Positions 42,612-54,800 of a stretch of 64,000 bases of DNA are shown here, piece after piece. Source of the stretch: Bacteroidota bacterium (GTDB lineage Bacteria; Bacteroidota; Bacteroidia; Flavobacteriales_D; Sanyastnellaceae); the NCBI GenBank assembly GCA_027624855.1, contig JAQBTQ010000003.1, forward strand, positions 97,899 to 161,898, in the 5' to 3' direction. The notes beneath the pieces were generated by a model. That model ran no database searches, was not told where the DNA came from, and saw nothing but the letters and a program-made list of their open reading frames with translations. Every line of letters starts with the position of its first letter. Position 1 is the first letter of the stretch. The position numbers and the translations under genes were made by a program.

Positions 42612-43552
42612 ATTGGAACCAACTCAAATGCATCTGGTGTAGTTTGTTTCTCATCTGGGGTTCATATACCTGGGGACAGCAGGACGCACAACTATCCATG
42701 TACCTGCGAAACCCTGTGCAATTCAATTCTGCTCATGCTGGCACCAATGGATCGATGCGCACCATGCTCATCAATCGAGCACAATGGGTAGGATGGGACG
42801 GCGCACCTCGGACCCAATTCATTTCGTCCCATGCTCCGGTGTTGAGAAACCGAATGGGCGTTGGCATTACTGCTTTGCGGGATCGAAGTGGGGCTCGCGG
42901 CCACAATGAATTTATGGTTCACGGTGCCTATCATTTCCCGAAAAAAATTCAATCATTCAATATTTCGACTGGATTATCACTTGGTGTTCAAAGCAATCGT
43001 TTTGACTTTTCGGACCTCCAAGTCAATGACATAAACGATCCATTGCAGGCCATGGCGTACAAGGAATCAGCTTTTAACGCTGGTTTCGGTTGCGCGGCGC
43101 ACAATGACGTCTGGTATTTTGGTTTGGCCATTCCTCATTTGGTCGAGCAACCAATGGGATTTCAAGGTTCGGGTCCCGTGCAACGAAGACATTATTACCT
43201 GACGACTGCATACGTGAAACAAATGAACAGTGTGTTGGACGTCAGAGGAGCGGCGTTATTGAAGAAGGTGTCCGGGGCTCCCATGACTGCAGATTTTGGT
43301 GTTGAGGCGTGGGTGTTGGATAAGTACAGCCTTGGAGCAATGGTCCGTTGGAGAGAGGGAATTGGTTTCCAAGCGAGCTATGCGTTGGATGATCATGGCT
43401 CTATTCCGTACAACGATCAATTGCGTGTCTACTACGCTGTAGATTTTCCATTAAACGGTTTGGCCAATCGCAATTTTGGTTCGCATGAATTGGGAATTTC
43501 TTGGGACTTCGGTTACCGCAGAAACGCCTATCAAAGCCCACGTTATTTCTAA
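42608..43552 (+). CDS. PorP/SprF family type IX secretion outer-membrane protein (second copy)
   Basis: A 314-residue PorP/SprF protein with a signal peptide (LFLIWGSYTWGQ) and the hallmark QDAQLSMYLRNPVQFNSAHAGTNG, then INRAQWVGWDGAPRTQ, VLRNRMGVGITALRDRSGA, and a C-terminal strand series ending ELGISWDFGYRR. Its start overlaps the preceding cargo stop (ATGA) and its stop overlaps the next start (TAATG), so three genes are coupled. It is a good candidate for the dedicated export and anchoring partner of the neighbouring type B cargos, as SprF is for SprB in gliding bacteria. Confidence 0.88.
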   Translation: MNWNQLKCIWCSLFLIWGSYTWGQQDAQLSMYLRNPVQFNSAHAGTNGSMRTMLINRAQWVGWDGAPRTQFISSHAPVLRNRMGVGITALRDRSGARGHNEFMVHGAYHFPKKIQSFNISTGLSLGVQSNRFDFSDLQVNDINDPLQAMAYKESAFNAGFGCAAHNDVWYFGLAIPHLVEQPMGFQGSGPVQRRHYYLTTAYVKQMNSVLDVRGAALLKKVSGAPMTADFGVEAWVLDKYSLGAMVRWREGIGFQASYALDDHGSIPYNDQLRVYYAVDFPLNGLANRNFGSHELGISWDFGYRRNAYQSPRYF

Positions 43553-45804
43553 TGAGGTATCTACTTTACATTTTGTTCACCGTGGGAGCATGTCAAATGG
43601 GAATGGCCCAATTCTCACGCGCAGACTTTGCCGAAGAGCTCATGGAACGTTGGAAATATGCTGATGCTTATCCGATTTGGTCTGAATTGGCTGCAGACAC
43701 AACGTTTTCTGATTCTGCTCATTGGGAATTCATCCGACAAGCATCCATTTCGGCACAAAAAGCCGACTTTATCCCTGAAGCCGATCAATGGAATGCGCAA
43801 CTGCTTCAAAGTGGATTTGATTTTGAGACAGACTGGATTCGTCAATTTGAAATGGTTTGCCTTGAAAACCGTTATGATGATTTGCAAACTTTAATCGCTG
43901 AAGGCAAACTACGATTCCCCGAATCCACGTCCATCTTGAAATGGCAGAATGGAATCAATGAATTGATTGCTCTAGTGCATGATTCCACTTCGTTTGAAGT
44001 CACGAAGTTGCGCCCGCAATCTGAAGCTGAAGAATTTTGTGCTGTACCCTATGATTCGACGCTCGTTTTCATGAGCACCGGATTGAATGCAGGTTTCGTG
44101 CCTCAGCACGATGGATGGACTGGCCAGTACTACACAAAGTTGACGCAAATCAAGGATCTTAAGGTTCCTTTTAAGGAGTACACATGGTTTGAACAAGTTC
44201 GGAACCAGGACCTTTTTCAGGCTTTTGATCCGACCCGTGTTCACGATGGCCCCATTGCCTTCAATGCCGAAGAAAACTATGCCGTCATCACTCGAAACCA
44301 CAATGATGCCTCATTGGATACAACCGGCCGAGTGGTTCGGTCTCGGTTGAAGTTGGAGTTTTGGTTGTTGAGCAAAGATGAAGAGGAGAAAGATGTTTGG
44401 GAGCAACGACCTGATTCTCTGTTCCCATGGAACGATCGCCATTTCTCTGCAGCCCACGGTACGTTTGATTTAAATGAGGATTTGATTTTTGCGAGCGACC
44501 GCCCTGGAGGGTATGGTGGGATGGATTTGTACCATTCAAAATGGGTGGATGGTCGATGGGATGAACCTGTGAATCTTGGACCGGTCGTGAATACGGCAGG
44601 AGATGAAGTGTTTCCCTTTGTGTCGAAAACGGGAGCGATATTTTTTAGTTCGAATGGACAGCTAGGTGCAGGTGGACTGGATATTTTTATCTATCGAGCG
44701 GGAGCTGCAAAGTTGGAACGATTGGGTTACCCCATTAATTCAAATGGCGATGATTTTGCGTTTGTTTTCGATGAAATGGAGGGAAAAGGTTGGCTTTCAT
44801 CAAACCGCGAAGCCCAGAAAGACGCCATTTACAAGGTGAAAGGAAATCCGACGGCGGGCAAGCTCACCGTGCACGTCCAATCATGCGACGGGTCGCCACT
44901 GTCCGACACCGAAGTGAAGGTAATCAATGTCGATCTGGGTAGTGAGGTTTATGAGCGAACTGACAATGAGGGGAATGCGCATTTTATTGCCCAGCGCAAT
45001 CAATCCTATGAAATCACAACCCAAGAATTGGAGGGGATGAATACCCCGCCGGTCATCGAATTTTTGATGCTTGATAAGGATTCGGTTTCAACCACCCTGG
45101 ACATGAATTTTGAGATTGAATTGAATCGATTGACCATTGTGGACCTCGATGGAAATCCGCTGCCCAACGCCTTGCTTTCATTTGAAAATGACAAAAAGCA
45201 ACGCCTCAATCGGGTCACCGATGAATTTGGGATTTTTGAATGGGGAGAAGAGATCAGTAAGGATTACTCTGCGGTCCATGTTTCTTTAATCAACTACTGG
45301 GATGGATACCAAGGATTCGAGCAACCGCCCGCAGGATGTCCCATGTCAATCCAAAAGACAATCGCCTTGAGGCCAAAAACAGAAGAGTCTGAGGTGATTC
45401 GGCTGGATGTCATCAACTACGACAATGATAGCGACAAATTACTCGAAGAGGGAAAACTTGAGTTGGATAAGTTGATTTCCATTATGAATGATCCACAATG
45501 GATGTCCTACCGCATTGAATTCCGTTCACATACAAGTTGCCTTAATACTGTAGCTTATAACTTGGGTTTGTCCCAGCGCAGATCACAAAGTTGTGTCGAT
45601 TACATCGTAAGCAAGGGAATTGATCCAAGTCGAATCATTGCCAAGGGCTATGGAGAGTCGCAGTTGTTAAATGAATGTGCCGATTTTGTGACGTGTGGTT
45701 GCGAGGATGAAAACAAGCAACTTGATCCGAATTGCCGAGAATGTACGGAAATCCAGCACCGAGCAAATCGAAGGACGGAATTGAGATTGTTGCCAGATGA
45801 ATAA
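43552..45804 (+). CDS. PorE-like OmpA-family protein with WD40/PD40 propeller
   Basis: A 750-residue envelope protein: signal peptide from ATG 43552 (YLLYILFTVGACQMGMAQ), helical TPR-like region (about 20-140), a beta propeller with PD40 blades (DLIFASDRPGGYGGMDLYHSKW, GAIFFSSNGQLGAGGLDIFIY), a carboxypeptidase-regulatory-like domain (about 445-530) and a C-terminal OmpA domain (NYDNDSDKLLEEGKLELDKL...GLSQRRSQSCVDYIVSKGIDPSRIIAKGYGES) that binds peptidoglycan. This order matches PorE of the type IX system and its paralogues. Lying between a PorP/SprF gene and a giant cargo gene, it is likely a cell-wall anchor for that secretion or adhesion complex. Confidence 0.87.
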   Translation: MRYLLYILFTVGACQMGMAQFSRADFAEELMERWKYADAYPIWSELAADTTFSDSAHWEFIRQASISAQKADFIPEADQWNAQLLQSGFDFETDWIRQFEMVCLENRYDDLQTLIAEGKLRFPESTSILKWQNGINELIALVHDSTSFEVTKLRPQSEAEEFCAVPYDSTLVFMSTGLNAGFVPQHDGWTGQYYTKLTQIKDLKVPFKEYTWFEQVRNQDLFQAFDPTRVHDGPIAFNAEENYAVITRNHNDASLDTTGRVVRSRLKLEFWLLSKDEEEKDVWEQRPDSLFPWNDRHFSAAHGTFDLNEDLIFASDRPGGYGGMDLYHSKWVDGRWDEPVNLGPVVNTAGDEVFPFVSKTGAIFFSSNGQLGAGGLDIFIYRAGAAKLERLGYPINSNGDDFAFVFDEMEGKGWLSSNREAQKDAIYKVKGNPTAGKLTVHVQSCDGSPLSDTEVKVINVDLGSEVYERTDNEGNAHFIAQRNQSYEITTQELEGMNTPPVIEFLMLDKDSVSTTLDMNFEIELNRLTIVDLDGNPLPNALLSFENDKKQRLNRVTDEFGIFEWGEEISKDYSAVHVSLINYWDGYQGFEQPPAGCPMSIQKTIALRPKTEESEVIRLDVINYDNDSDKLLEEGKLELDKLISIMNDPQWMSYRIEFRSHTSCLNTVAYNLGLSQRRSQSCVDYIVSKGIDPSRIIAKGYGESQLLNECADFVTCGCEDENKQLDPNCRECTEIQHRANRRTELRLLPDE

Positions 45805-48800
45805 TCGCATTATTGAAAATTGGTTGGCTTTTAGTCTCAAGGGTTGGTTCAAATTCTTGATGCTTTTCATTGCCTTGATTTCTTCTGGCGTCGTGGTGTG
45901 GGCGCAGACTAGTATCTCATCAATTCCCGTCGCGGACGAAAATGGAGAGATTCATGTTTGTCTGGGTTCAGCGGTGTTGTTTAGTCATGATACGCCAGAG
46001 TGGCAATTGGTTGGTTCTACGGAGTTCAACTGGGATTTTGATTATCAAAATCAAACTGCAAGTACGGCTGGACCTCATGCAATTTTGTTTGATTCTTATG
46101 GTACGTTCGAAGTGTCTTTGTCGATTATCACATATGATGGCGAAGAGGATCTTGGAACTGAGACCTTAACGGTGGTCGTCGAAGATACCCCGCCTATTGT
46201 GCCAACACTAGGGCCAGGTAATCCTTGCACCTTCGTTGATACCTTGTTTGATGAGTCGGGCGAAATAGACCAGATCATCTTTCAAACGCAAAACGGAGAT
46301 GCGAGCTGCACCTGTTTCAATGACAATGTCGGGCCAGCCGTATCGATGTTGGATACCGACGAATACCCTGAAGGAACCATTTCCATCATGTGGTGGGGAG
46401 GTGCTGGTACGACCGGTGTCGGAGGAACGGGAGGGACTGCGCCATATACCGTTGAAGATGGGCCGTTTCCTCTGGCTGATCCCTCTATTTTCAATGGCCA
46501 AAACGTCTTTGGACACTATGCTGATCAAGGAAGTTACAACTTGATGCACGTTGTAGAGTTTCCAAACGGATGCACATATAGTGCCTATTATGTAATGAGT
46601 TGGGGTGCGGCTGAGATTGATTTTGGCTCGTCACAAGCTCAATCGGTTTGCTTTCCACTTGAATATCCACTTGGTTTTGACATTCAGTCTCCTGGAACGA
46701 CCTATCAGATTGAATGGGGGGATGGTTTTGTTGAAGAGTATGTTTATCCTGATTTGCCGGTATTGCCCAATGTTATAGGTCACCAGTATGCCCCGTCGTG
46801 CGATAGTATTGGTGAGGCGGAAGCTTACACAATCACTGTGAGGGCAACAAACTCCTGCACCGTAGATACGACTATCACAACGCAAGGTCCATTTTATGTA
46901 AGTACGCCGCCGACGCCAGAATTTGAGATGATTCCTGGAGATGTGGTATGTCAATTTGAAACGATCATCTTCTCCGAATTAATTGAGGCAGGATTTGAAG
47001 CCTCTGGCGGATCCTGCAGCGATGACCATATGTGGGAGTGGTGGATAGAGGGAGAAAATGAACTATCTGGATATGGTTATGAAGTCATAGCTGGAGGTAT
47101 GGGAGATATCTTCAATTTATTTGCTCCTCCGGTTTCAGGAACAAACCAAATTGAAGTCTATTTCGACCAACCAGGAAATTATACAGTTACGTTATCTGTG
47201 CTAAATGATTTCTGTAACCCAACGAGCATTTCTCATACGGTTCAGATTAACCCGGTACCTCAAGTTGAGGATTTGGAGTTGACGATTTGTAATTATTCTG
47301 GGTTTGACACCTTGCCTGGGCCGCCAAATATTGTGCCGCCAGGAACCATTTTTGATTGGACGGCCCAGTCAAATCCTTTTGTTGAAGGAGAAATGAATGG
47401 CAGCGGAACGAGCATCTATGCAGATTTACTAATCAATACCACCAACGTAACACAGACGGTCATTTACGATGTTATTCCTACTGCACCAGGTAATTGTGTT
47501 GGAGAGCCGTTCACCGTGACCGTTGAGGTGGTGCCAGGAATTGAAATTTCAGATTACACCGTGGTTGTTTGCAATGGAGGTGGGTTTTCAATTGATCCTT
47601 CGAATTCAGCGAATAACATAGTTCCCGATGGAACGACTTATGAATGGACGGTAACAGACAATCCAAATATCACTGGTGAATCTCCCTCAAATGGGCCACA
47701 AGCTACAGTATTTGAGGATGCTTTAACGACCTCTGTTATTCAACCAATTCAATCTGTTGAGTACATCGTAACGGCTACCGCCGGACTTGGCTGCGAGGAT
47801 GAAACTTTTGTGGTGACGGCATACGTCAATGATGTGGATGCAGGAGTCATTTCAGAAGACCAAATAGTGTGTCCAGGCGGGGATCCATTCCCTCTGGTTT
47901 TTAGTCAAAGTGCTATTGGGTCAGGAACCAGTTTAACCTATCAGTGGCAACAGGCTCCAACGCCAGCGGGTCCCTGGACTAACATCAACTTGGCTACGAG
48001 TCCTTCTTACGATCCGCCAGCTGGCATTCTAGATGACACCTACTTCAGGGTAGTCGTTACCAGTTATTTCATGGGGGTTTCATGCTCGGAAACGACCAAT
48101 GTTGTTCAGGTAGAAGTCAATTACCTGTCACAACCTGAAATTGCTCCTAGCCAGGTGTTTTGCGCAGGTGAAGATCCAGGTGTAATTGAATTGATAGATC
48201 CCATTGACGCTTTTGGGGATGTGACCTACCAATGGCAAAGCGCTACGTCATTGGCTGGTCCTTGGAACAACATTCCGGGTCAGACCAATGCGTCTTATGA
48301 CCCGCCCCCACTGAATAGTGATTTATACATTCGGGTCATTGTTACGAGCACGGCAGATGACGTTGAATGCGCATTGGTTTCGGATTCCGTCTTGCTCGAT
48401 GTCAATGAAGTGGATGCAGGAACTTTAACCGAAGACCAAACCATTTGCGAAGGGGAGATTCCAAACCTCATGGTCGTCAATGGACAAGACGCGCAAGGCG
48501 ACATCTCTTATCAGTGGTATAGCTCGTCGGCATCAGATGGCACCTTTGCAGTCATTCCTGGTGCAAACCAAAGCTCCTATCAACCTCCAACTGGACTTTT
48601 TCAAGACATCTATTACCAGGTCCAAGTCTTTAGTGAATTCAATGGAGTGGTTTGTTCGGATTGGACGAATGTAATTTGGATACAAGTGAACAATGTGGAC
48701 AATGGAGTCGTGCCCTTTGTTCAACATATTTGCGAAGGAGGAGATCCATCGATTTTGCAGTTTGACCAATTGCCGCAAGGAGATGGCGTTTTGACCTATC

Positions 48801-51800
48801 AATGGCAACTGAGTACCGATGGTGTGAATTGGACGAATATTCCTGGCGCCAACTCTTCATCCTACAATCCGCCGGGAGGTTTGCTTGAAGATACAGAATA
48901 CCAAGTCCTCATTACCAGCACATTAAATGGTGTTTCCTGCACCATCTTGTCACAATTGTTTCAGGTCAATGTGATGTCTTTGGACCCTGGAACGATTGCA
49001 GAGGGTCAACAAATTTGTGCTGGTGGGGATCCTGATCCGTTGTACGCTGATGTTCCACCTGTTGGTGAAGGATCTCTGAGTTATCAATGGCAAATCACGA
49101 CCGAATTACCTGGGTCTTGGTCTGATATTCCTGGAGCCATTGGACTGAATTACAACCCCCCGGGCCCCATTTTTGAAACGACCTATTATCAGCTAGTGGT
49201 TACAAATACCATTGGTGTTGTCTCATGTACAGAGGAAACTGAGCCAGTCGTCATTGAGGTGTACGATGACCCTGCGATTGTCACGCAGCCTCTCGACTTT
49301 CAGGAAATTTGTATTGGAGGGTCGATTGATGCATTGGAGGTAGCAGTAGAATCTGAGCCTTGGCTTGGTGACATTACCTATCAATGGTATGATGACAATG
49401 GATTCATCTTTAACGAAACAGGTTCGAGTCACACGCCGCCGGTCTTTAACGCCACTGGAACATTTGAATTCTATGTTGAGGTGACTTGGTCAGGTGAAGG
49501 ATGCGATGGTGTGATTTCGAACGTTGCTGAAGTAGAAGTCGTTCCAGATCCGGTGGTTACGATTGGACCTGCCGACGCTTCATATTGCCAAGACGCCCCA
49601 TCCGATGCTTTAAATGCTGCCATTTCGGGTGGGCTTGGTACCGCGTCCTATCAATGGTATGTGAATTCATCAAATTCGAATCAAGGAGGAACGCTGGTTT
49701 CTGGAGCAATAGATTCAGATTTCTTCCCGCCAACGGATGTCATTGGTACGTTTTACTATTACTGCGTTGTTGATCAATCGGTATCAGGCTGTCAAGGGGT
49801 TTCCAACGTTATAGCGATTGAAATCACTCCAGGACCATCCATCACGTCGGATTTTGATGATCAGGAAGTTTGCGTTGGCGGATCTTTAGATACTTGGACA
49901 GTGACATACCAAGATGGAACGGGCAATCCGAGTTATCAATGGTATGTCAATTCTAGTCCATCCATAAACGGTGCTTCACCCATTGGCGGCGAAATCACTC
50001 CAACCTATACTCCGCCATCTTCCGTTGCAGGGATTTACTATTACACTTGCGTGATTTCATTTGATTCTGGAGGGTGTGACGAAATCATTGCGCCATTCGC
50101 AACCGTCCTCATAGCCCCTGATCCATTAATCATAACACAACCACTTGATGGAGAAGAATTGTGTGTGGGAGGAACTCTGGATGAAGCTTTATACATCGTT
50201 TATTCTGGCGGACTAGGATCGCCGACCTACCAATGGTTTGTCAACGGCTCGCCAATTTCCAACTCGAACGCGGCGGGTTATCAACCTCCAATCTTTGACG
50301 TGGCGGGTTCCTATTTCTATGAGGTTGAACTCACGGTAAGCGGATTGGGCTGTGATGCGGTAACCAGCAATGAGGCTGAGGTCATTGTTTTTCCGGATCC
50401 CACGGTAGTCGATCAACCCATTTCAGCGACTTATTGCATTGATGCAACAGCGACGGACTTGATGATTTCTGCGGAAGGTGGTGTGGGAACGTTTGAATAC
50501 CAATGGTATGTCAATGACCTTCCTACAACATTAGGTGCCGACGCCATTGCAGGCGAAAACGCGACAACTTTCACGCCGCCTACGGATGTTTTGGGTACGT
50601 TGCATTATTACTGTGAGGTTACCCAAACGGAGGAGGGTTGCGGGGTCCTCACTGATTTAGCAACGATAACAGTCCTTCCTTCACCCGAAATTTCATCTCA
50701 ACCAATGCCAGATTCGGTTTGTGTAGATGGATTCATTGATGACTTATTTGTTGAATTTGAAGAAGGGGTAGGAGTACCGACCTATCAATGGTTTGCTAAT
50801 TCCATTCCGAGCATGGCTGGCGCTACGCAGCTTGTTGGTGAGACAGGCTCAACTTATTCTCCTCCAACAGATATCATTGGAACTACTTGGTATACCTGTG
50901 TATTGAATTTTCCTGAAGGAGGTTGTGGTTCATTGACTGCTGAATGGGCGGATATCGTCGTTACACCATCTCCAATCATTGTGCTAGACCCACTAGAAAC
51001 CGATACCATTTGCGTTGGTGGATCCTTGTACTTCCCTTTGGATGTTGCCTACGATGAAGGAACGGGTATAGCCAGTTATCAGTGGTATACAGGTGATGGC
51101 GCAGAAATAGCTGGGGCCAACGAATCCACTTACATGCCTCCGGCGTTTGATTTACCTGGAACATATGAGTTTTACGTTCAAATTAGCTTGGATGGTAATG
51201 GCTGTGATCCTGCCGTTAGTCAAATCGCAGAAGTCATCGTAGTTGAAGATCCTGTTGTTACGCTTCAGCCGGTAGACTCGAGTTACTGCCAGGGAGCACC
51301 GTCGAGTTCGGTAGCGTTTTTGGCAGTGGAGGTAGCAGGCGGCACAGGCACATTCAGTTACCAGTGGTATGTATCGTCTACGGCTTCGAATACGGGCGGC
51401 ACGGCGATAGGCGGCGCTACGGCTTCGACTTACTTACCGCCGGTTGATGTTGTAGGCACGCTTTACTACTACTGTTTGATTACACAGAGTGGAGCGAACT
51501 GTGAGGTTGTGAGTGAAGTAGCTGAGATTGTGGTGAATGAAGCGCCGGCATTTACGATGGTCTGGGAAGATCAGGAGGTTTGTTTGGACGGATCGTTGGA
51601 CGCTTACACGGTGACCTATGATAACGGCACTGGCGTTCCGAGTTACCAGTGGTATTGGAATGGTGTAGCGAGCAACGCTGGGGGCACAGCGCTTGTTGGT
51701 GAGACCTCATCGACGTTCCAACCACTTTCTGATGCTTCGTGGTTAGGAGAGACGTGGTATTACTGCGAGGTTACGTTCAGCTTTGGGGGATGTGAGATGA

Positions 51801-54800
51801 TCACGAGTTCTCCGGTCTTGGTTAACGTGGTGTCTGATCCTTCGATATCGGTTCAACCATTGGCTACGGATACGTTGTGTGTAGGTGGCACTCCTTACTT
51901 GCCTTTGTCGGTTGATTATGTTGACGGTACGGGCGACGTGAGTTACCAGTGGTATACGGGCGGTGGTGTTGCGATAGGCGGCGCTACTTCGTCGAGCTAT
52001 TTGCCACCTACGTTGGAGACTCCCTCGGATTTTGAAGTAGCGGGCACGTATGAATACTATGTAACGGTTACGTTGGATGGCAGCGGTTGCGATGTAGCGA
52101 CGAGTGACACGGTTGAGGTCATCGTAGTTGAAGATCCTGTTGTTACGCTTCAGCCGGTAGACTCGAGTTACTGCCAGGGGGCCGCAATTGTGGATCAACT
52201 CATTATTGAAGTAACTGGTGGCACAGGCACATTCAGTTACCAGTGGTATGTATCGTCTACGGCGTCGAATACGGGGGGTACGGCGATAGGAGGCGCTACG
52301 GCTTCGACCTACTTACCACCGGTTGATGTCGTTGGTACTTTTTACTATTACTGTTTGATTACTCAGAGTGGCGCGAATTGTGAGGTGGTGAGTGAAGTAG
52401 CTGAGATCGTGGTGAATGAAGCGCCTCAATTCACGCAACAGCCTCAAACGCAAACCCTTTGTTTTGGGGAGACCGCTACAACTCTGGGGGTTGACTACCA
52501 ATTCGGAACAGGCATTCCTTCTTATCAGTGGTACGAAAGTGCGGTGAATGCTTATTCAGGAGCCCCGATTCAAAATGCCACGGATCCGACATACGATCCG
52601 CCAGCCAGCGCTCCTGGCAGTTTATACTATTACTGCATCATCACGTTCGATGGAGGTGGGTGTGAGGAGATCACTTCCAATATCGCGGGCATCCATGTCA
52701 ATGACATTGTGATTGGGACCATTGAAGCTGACCAAGAGATTTGTTTTGGAGAAACGCCGGCACTTTTTGAAGAATCTTCTGCAACGACGGGTGTAGGATT
52801 GCTCACTTATCAGTGGTTATCTGGGGTTGATTCACCGGATAACCCGCAAACGATAATTGGGGCGAATCAATCCACGTATCAGTCACCTGCATTGTTTGAC
52901 ACAACATTTTTCATGTTGGAGGTGACAAGCACGCTTAATGGTGTTTCCTGTATAGACACCACCAATTCGGTTGAAATCATTGTATTCCCCTTGCCCATCA
53001 TTGAGATTGGACCTCCGGATACCTTCTGTGCCAATGATGGCATTGTCGAATTGACCGAATTCAGTCCTCAAGGGCCGGATGGTGGTTTTTGGGAAGGACC
53101 TGGAGTCGTAGATGTTACAGGGGGGCTATTCGACGTAAATGGACCGCAGACGGGTGTTGGTGAGTGGGAATTGTTCTTCTGGTACGAGGATTTGGTGACG
53201 GGCTGTCGAGATACATTGTGGCACGATGTGACCGTCAATCCGATTCCGACAGCAGACTTCGCTGTACCAGAATTGGCATGCAATAATTTCCCAATTGACA
53301 TTGACCAAAACTCCCTCAATACAGTGAGTGCAGCATGGGATTTTGGAAATGGAGATGAAGCGGATGTGATTAACCCTATTTATACGTATCCAGATGCTGG
53401 AGTTTATGAGATTGAATTGATTGTTGAAAATGTGTTTGGCTGCTTCGACACAACATACGCAGAGACGGAGATCACCTATCCGCCAACAGCTGATTTCTTC
53501 ATGCCTGTGGATTCTGCTTGTGCGCCTTTAATAGTGGAGTTTGTAAATAATTCAGACGCGCCGTTTGCCACGCATGAATGGATGCTCGGTGATTCTTTGG
53601 TTTCGTTTGATTTCGAGGACCCTGACGGAGATACCCCGTTACCTACTTTGTTCGAGCAAGGCCCGGCGATAGCGTATTATGATGTGACGTTGGAAGTGGA
53701 AAACATCTGCGGAGTCGACGATACGACGCAAGTGGTCACGGTTTATCCGTTGCCTCAGATGTCATTTATTCTTCAAGAGGACACAGCGTGCTCGCCATTC
53801 ACGGCGAATATTCTCAATACTAGCGTTGGATTGCCGGATGACATCCAATGGGATTTTGGAAATGGTCAAACGGAATCAGGAACCATATCGACGTTCCCGA
53901 CCTATTTTGTGGATCCGGATTCCAGCGCTCAAACCTTCATCATCACTGTTGTTGGTACCAATCAGTGCGGTGTTGATTCCGCTTCAGCTCCGATCTTCAT
54001 TTATCCGAATACCATCCAAGCCTTTTTCCAAGTCGATATCGATGAAGGTTGCGCTCCGCTCGAAGTGACAGCAACGGACATGAGTGTGGAAACAACAAGC
54101 ATCCAGTTTGATTTTGGAAACGGAACGGTAACGTATGATTCGATTTCCACGGTCATATTTGAAGAAGCTGGGTTGTATACCATTACGCAGTATGTGACGA
54201 ATGGCTGTTCGATAGACGAGACGTCGATTGAAATCGATGTTTGGCCTCAACCAGACTTTACTCTCACTTCGGACGATTCGAATTATTGCGAAGGTGAAAC
54301 GGCCACCATCAGCATCATTTCTGATGATGCGTCAGCTGTTGATTGGGATTTTGGACAAGGAGAGACAGGATTTGGTGAAACGGTGACAACGGTGTACGAT
54401 GACTCAGGAGTTTATACCGTCACGGCACTGGTTACTTCAGGAATCAATGGATGCCAAGCGGAGGGCGAGCTTCCCATCATCGTTGACCCGACCCCGGAGT
54501 TGGATATTATTCCCGATCAAGACAACGGCTGTACGCCGTTGACCGTTGCCTTTGACAACAACTCGGTGGATACCGATTTCTGGGATTGGCAGTTTGGTGA
54601 TGATGGAACTTCGGCAAATGTAGAGCCCAACCACACCTTCATCAATCCTACACAAGATCCGATGACCTTTACTGTCGAGATTTATGCATCGAATTTGGAA
54701 GGTTGTGAGGCCGAAGATGAGATTGAGATTACTGTCCTACCGGCTCCGGAGGTAGCGATTGGAGGCATCCAAAGCCAATATTGTGGTGTTCCGGCCTCCA

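Larger units (their letters stand above)
49270..52690 (+). repeat. Four copies of a three-module (A-B-C) super-repeat in the giant adhesin
   Basis: YQW cores near 49379, 49649, 49934 (triplet 1), 50229, 50500, 50783 (2), 51078, 51360, 51645 (3) and 51942, 52239, 52524 (4). Type A has (E/T)xx(I/L)CxGG and GT(Y/F)E(F/Y)YV; type B has SYCQ(G/D)A and GTxYYYC; type C has (E/V)xCxxGxxD and TYxxGxGxPSYQW then FxxGGCExI. The unit is about 850-864 bases, so the array grew by copying whole triplets. Confidence 0.8.

Noticed and set aside
47840..52690. CRISPR-like or tandem DNA array
   Set aside because: The period is about 285 bases, in frame, and explained by Ig-like protein modules; no short direct repeats with unique spacers.
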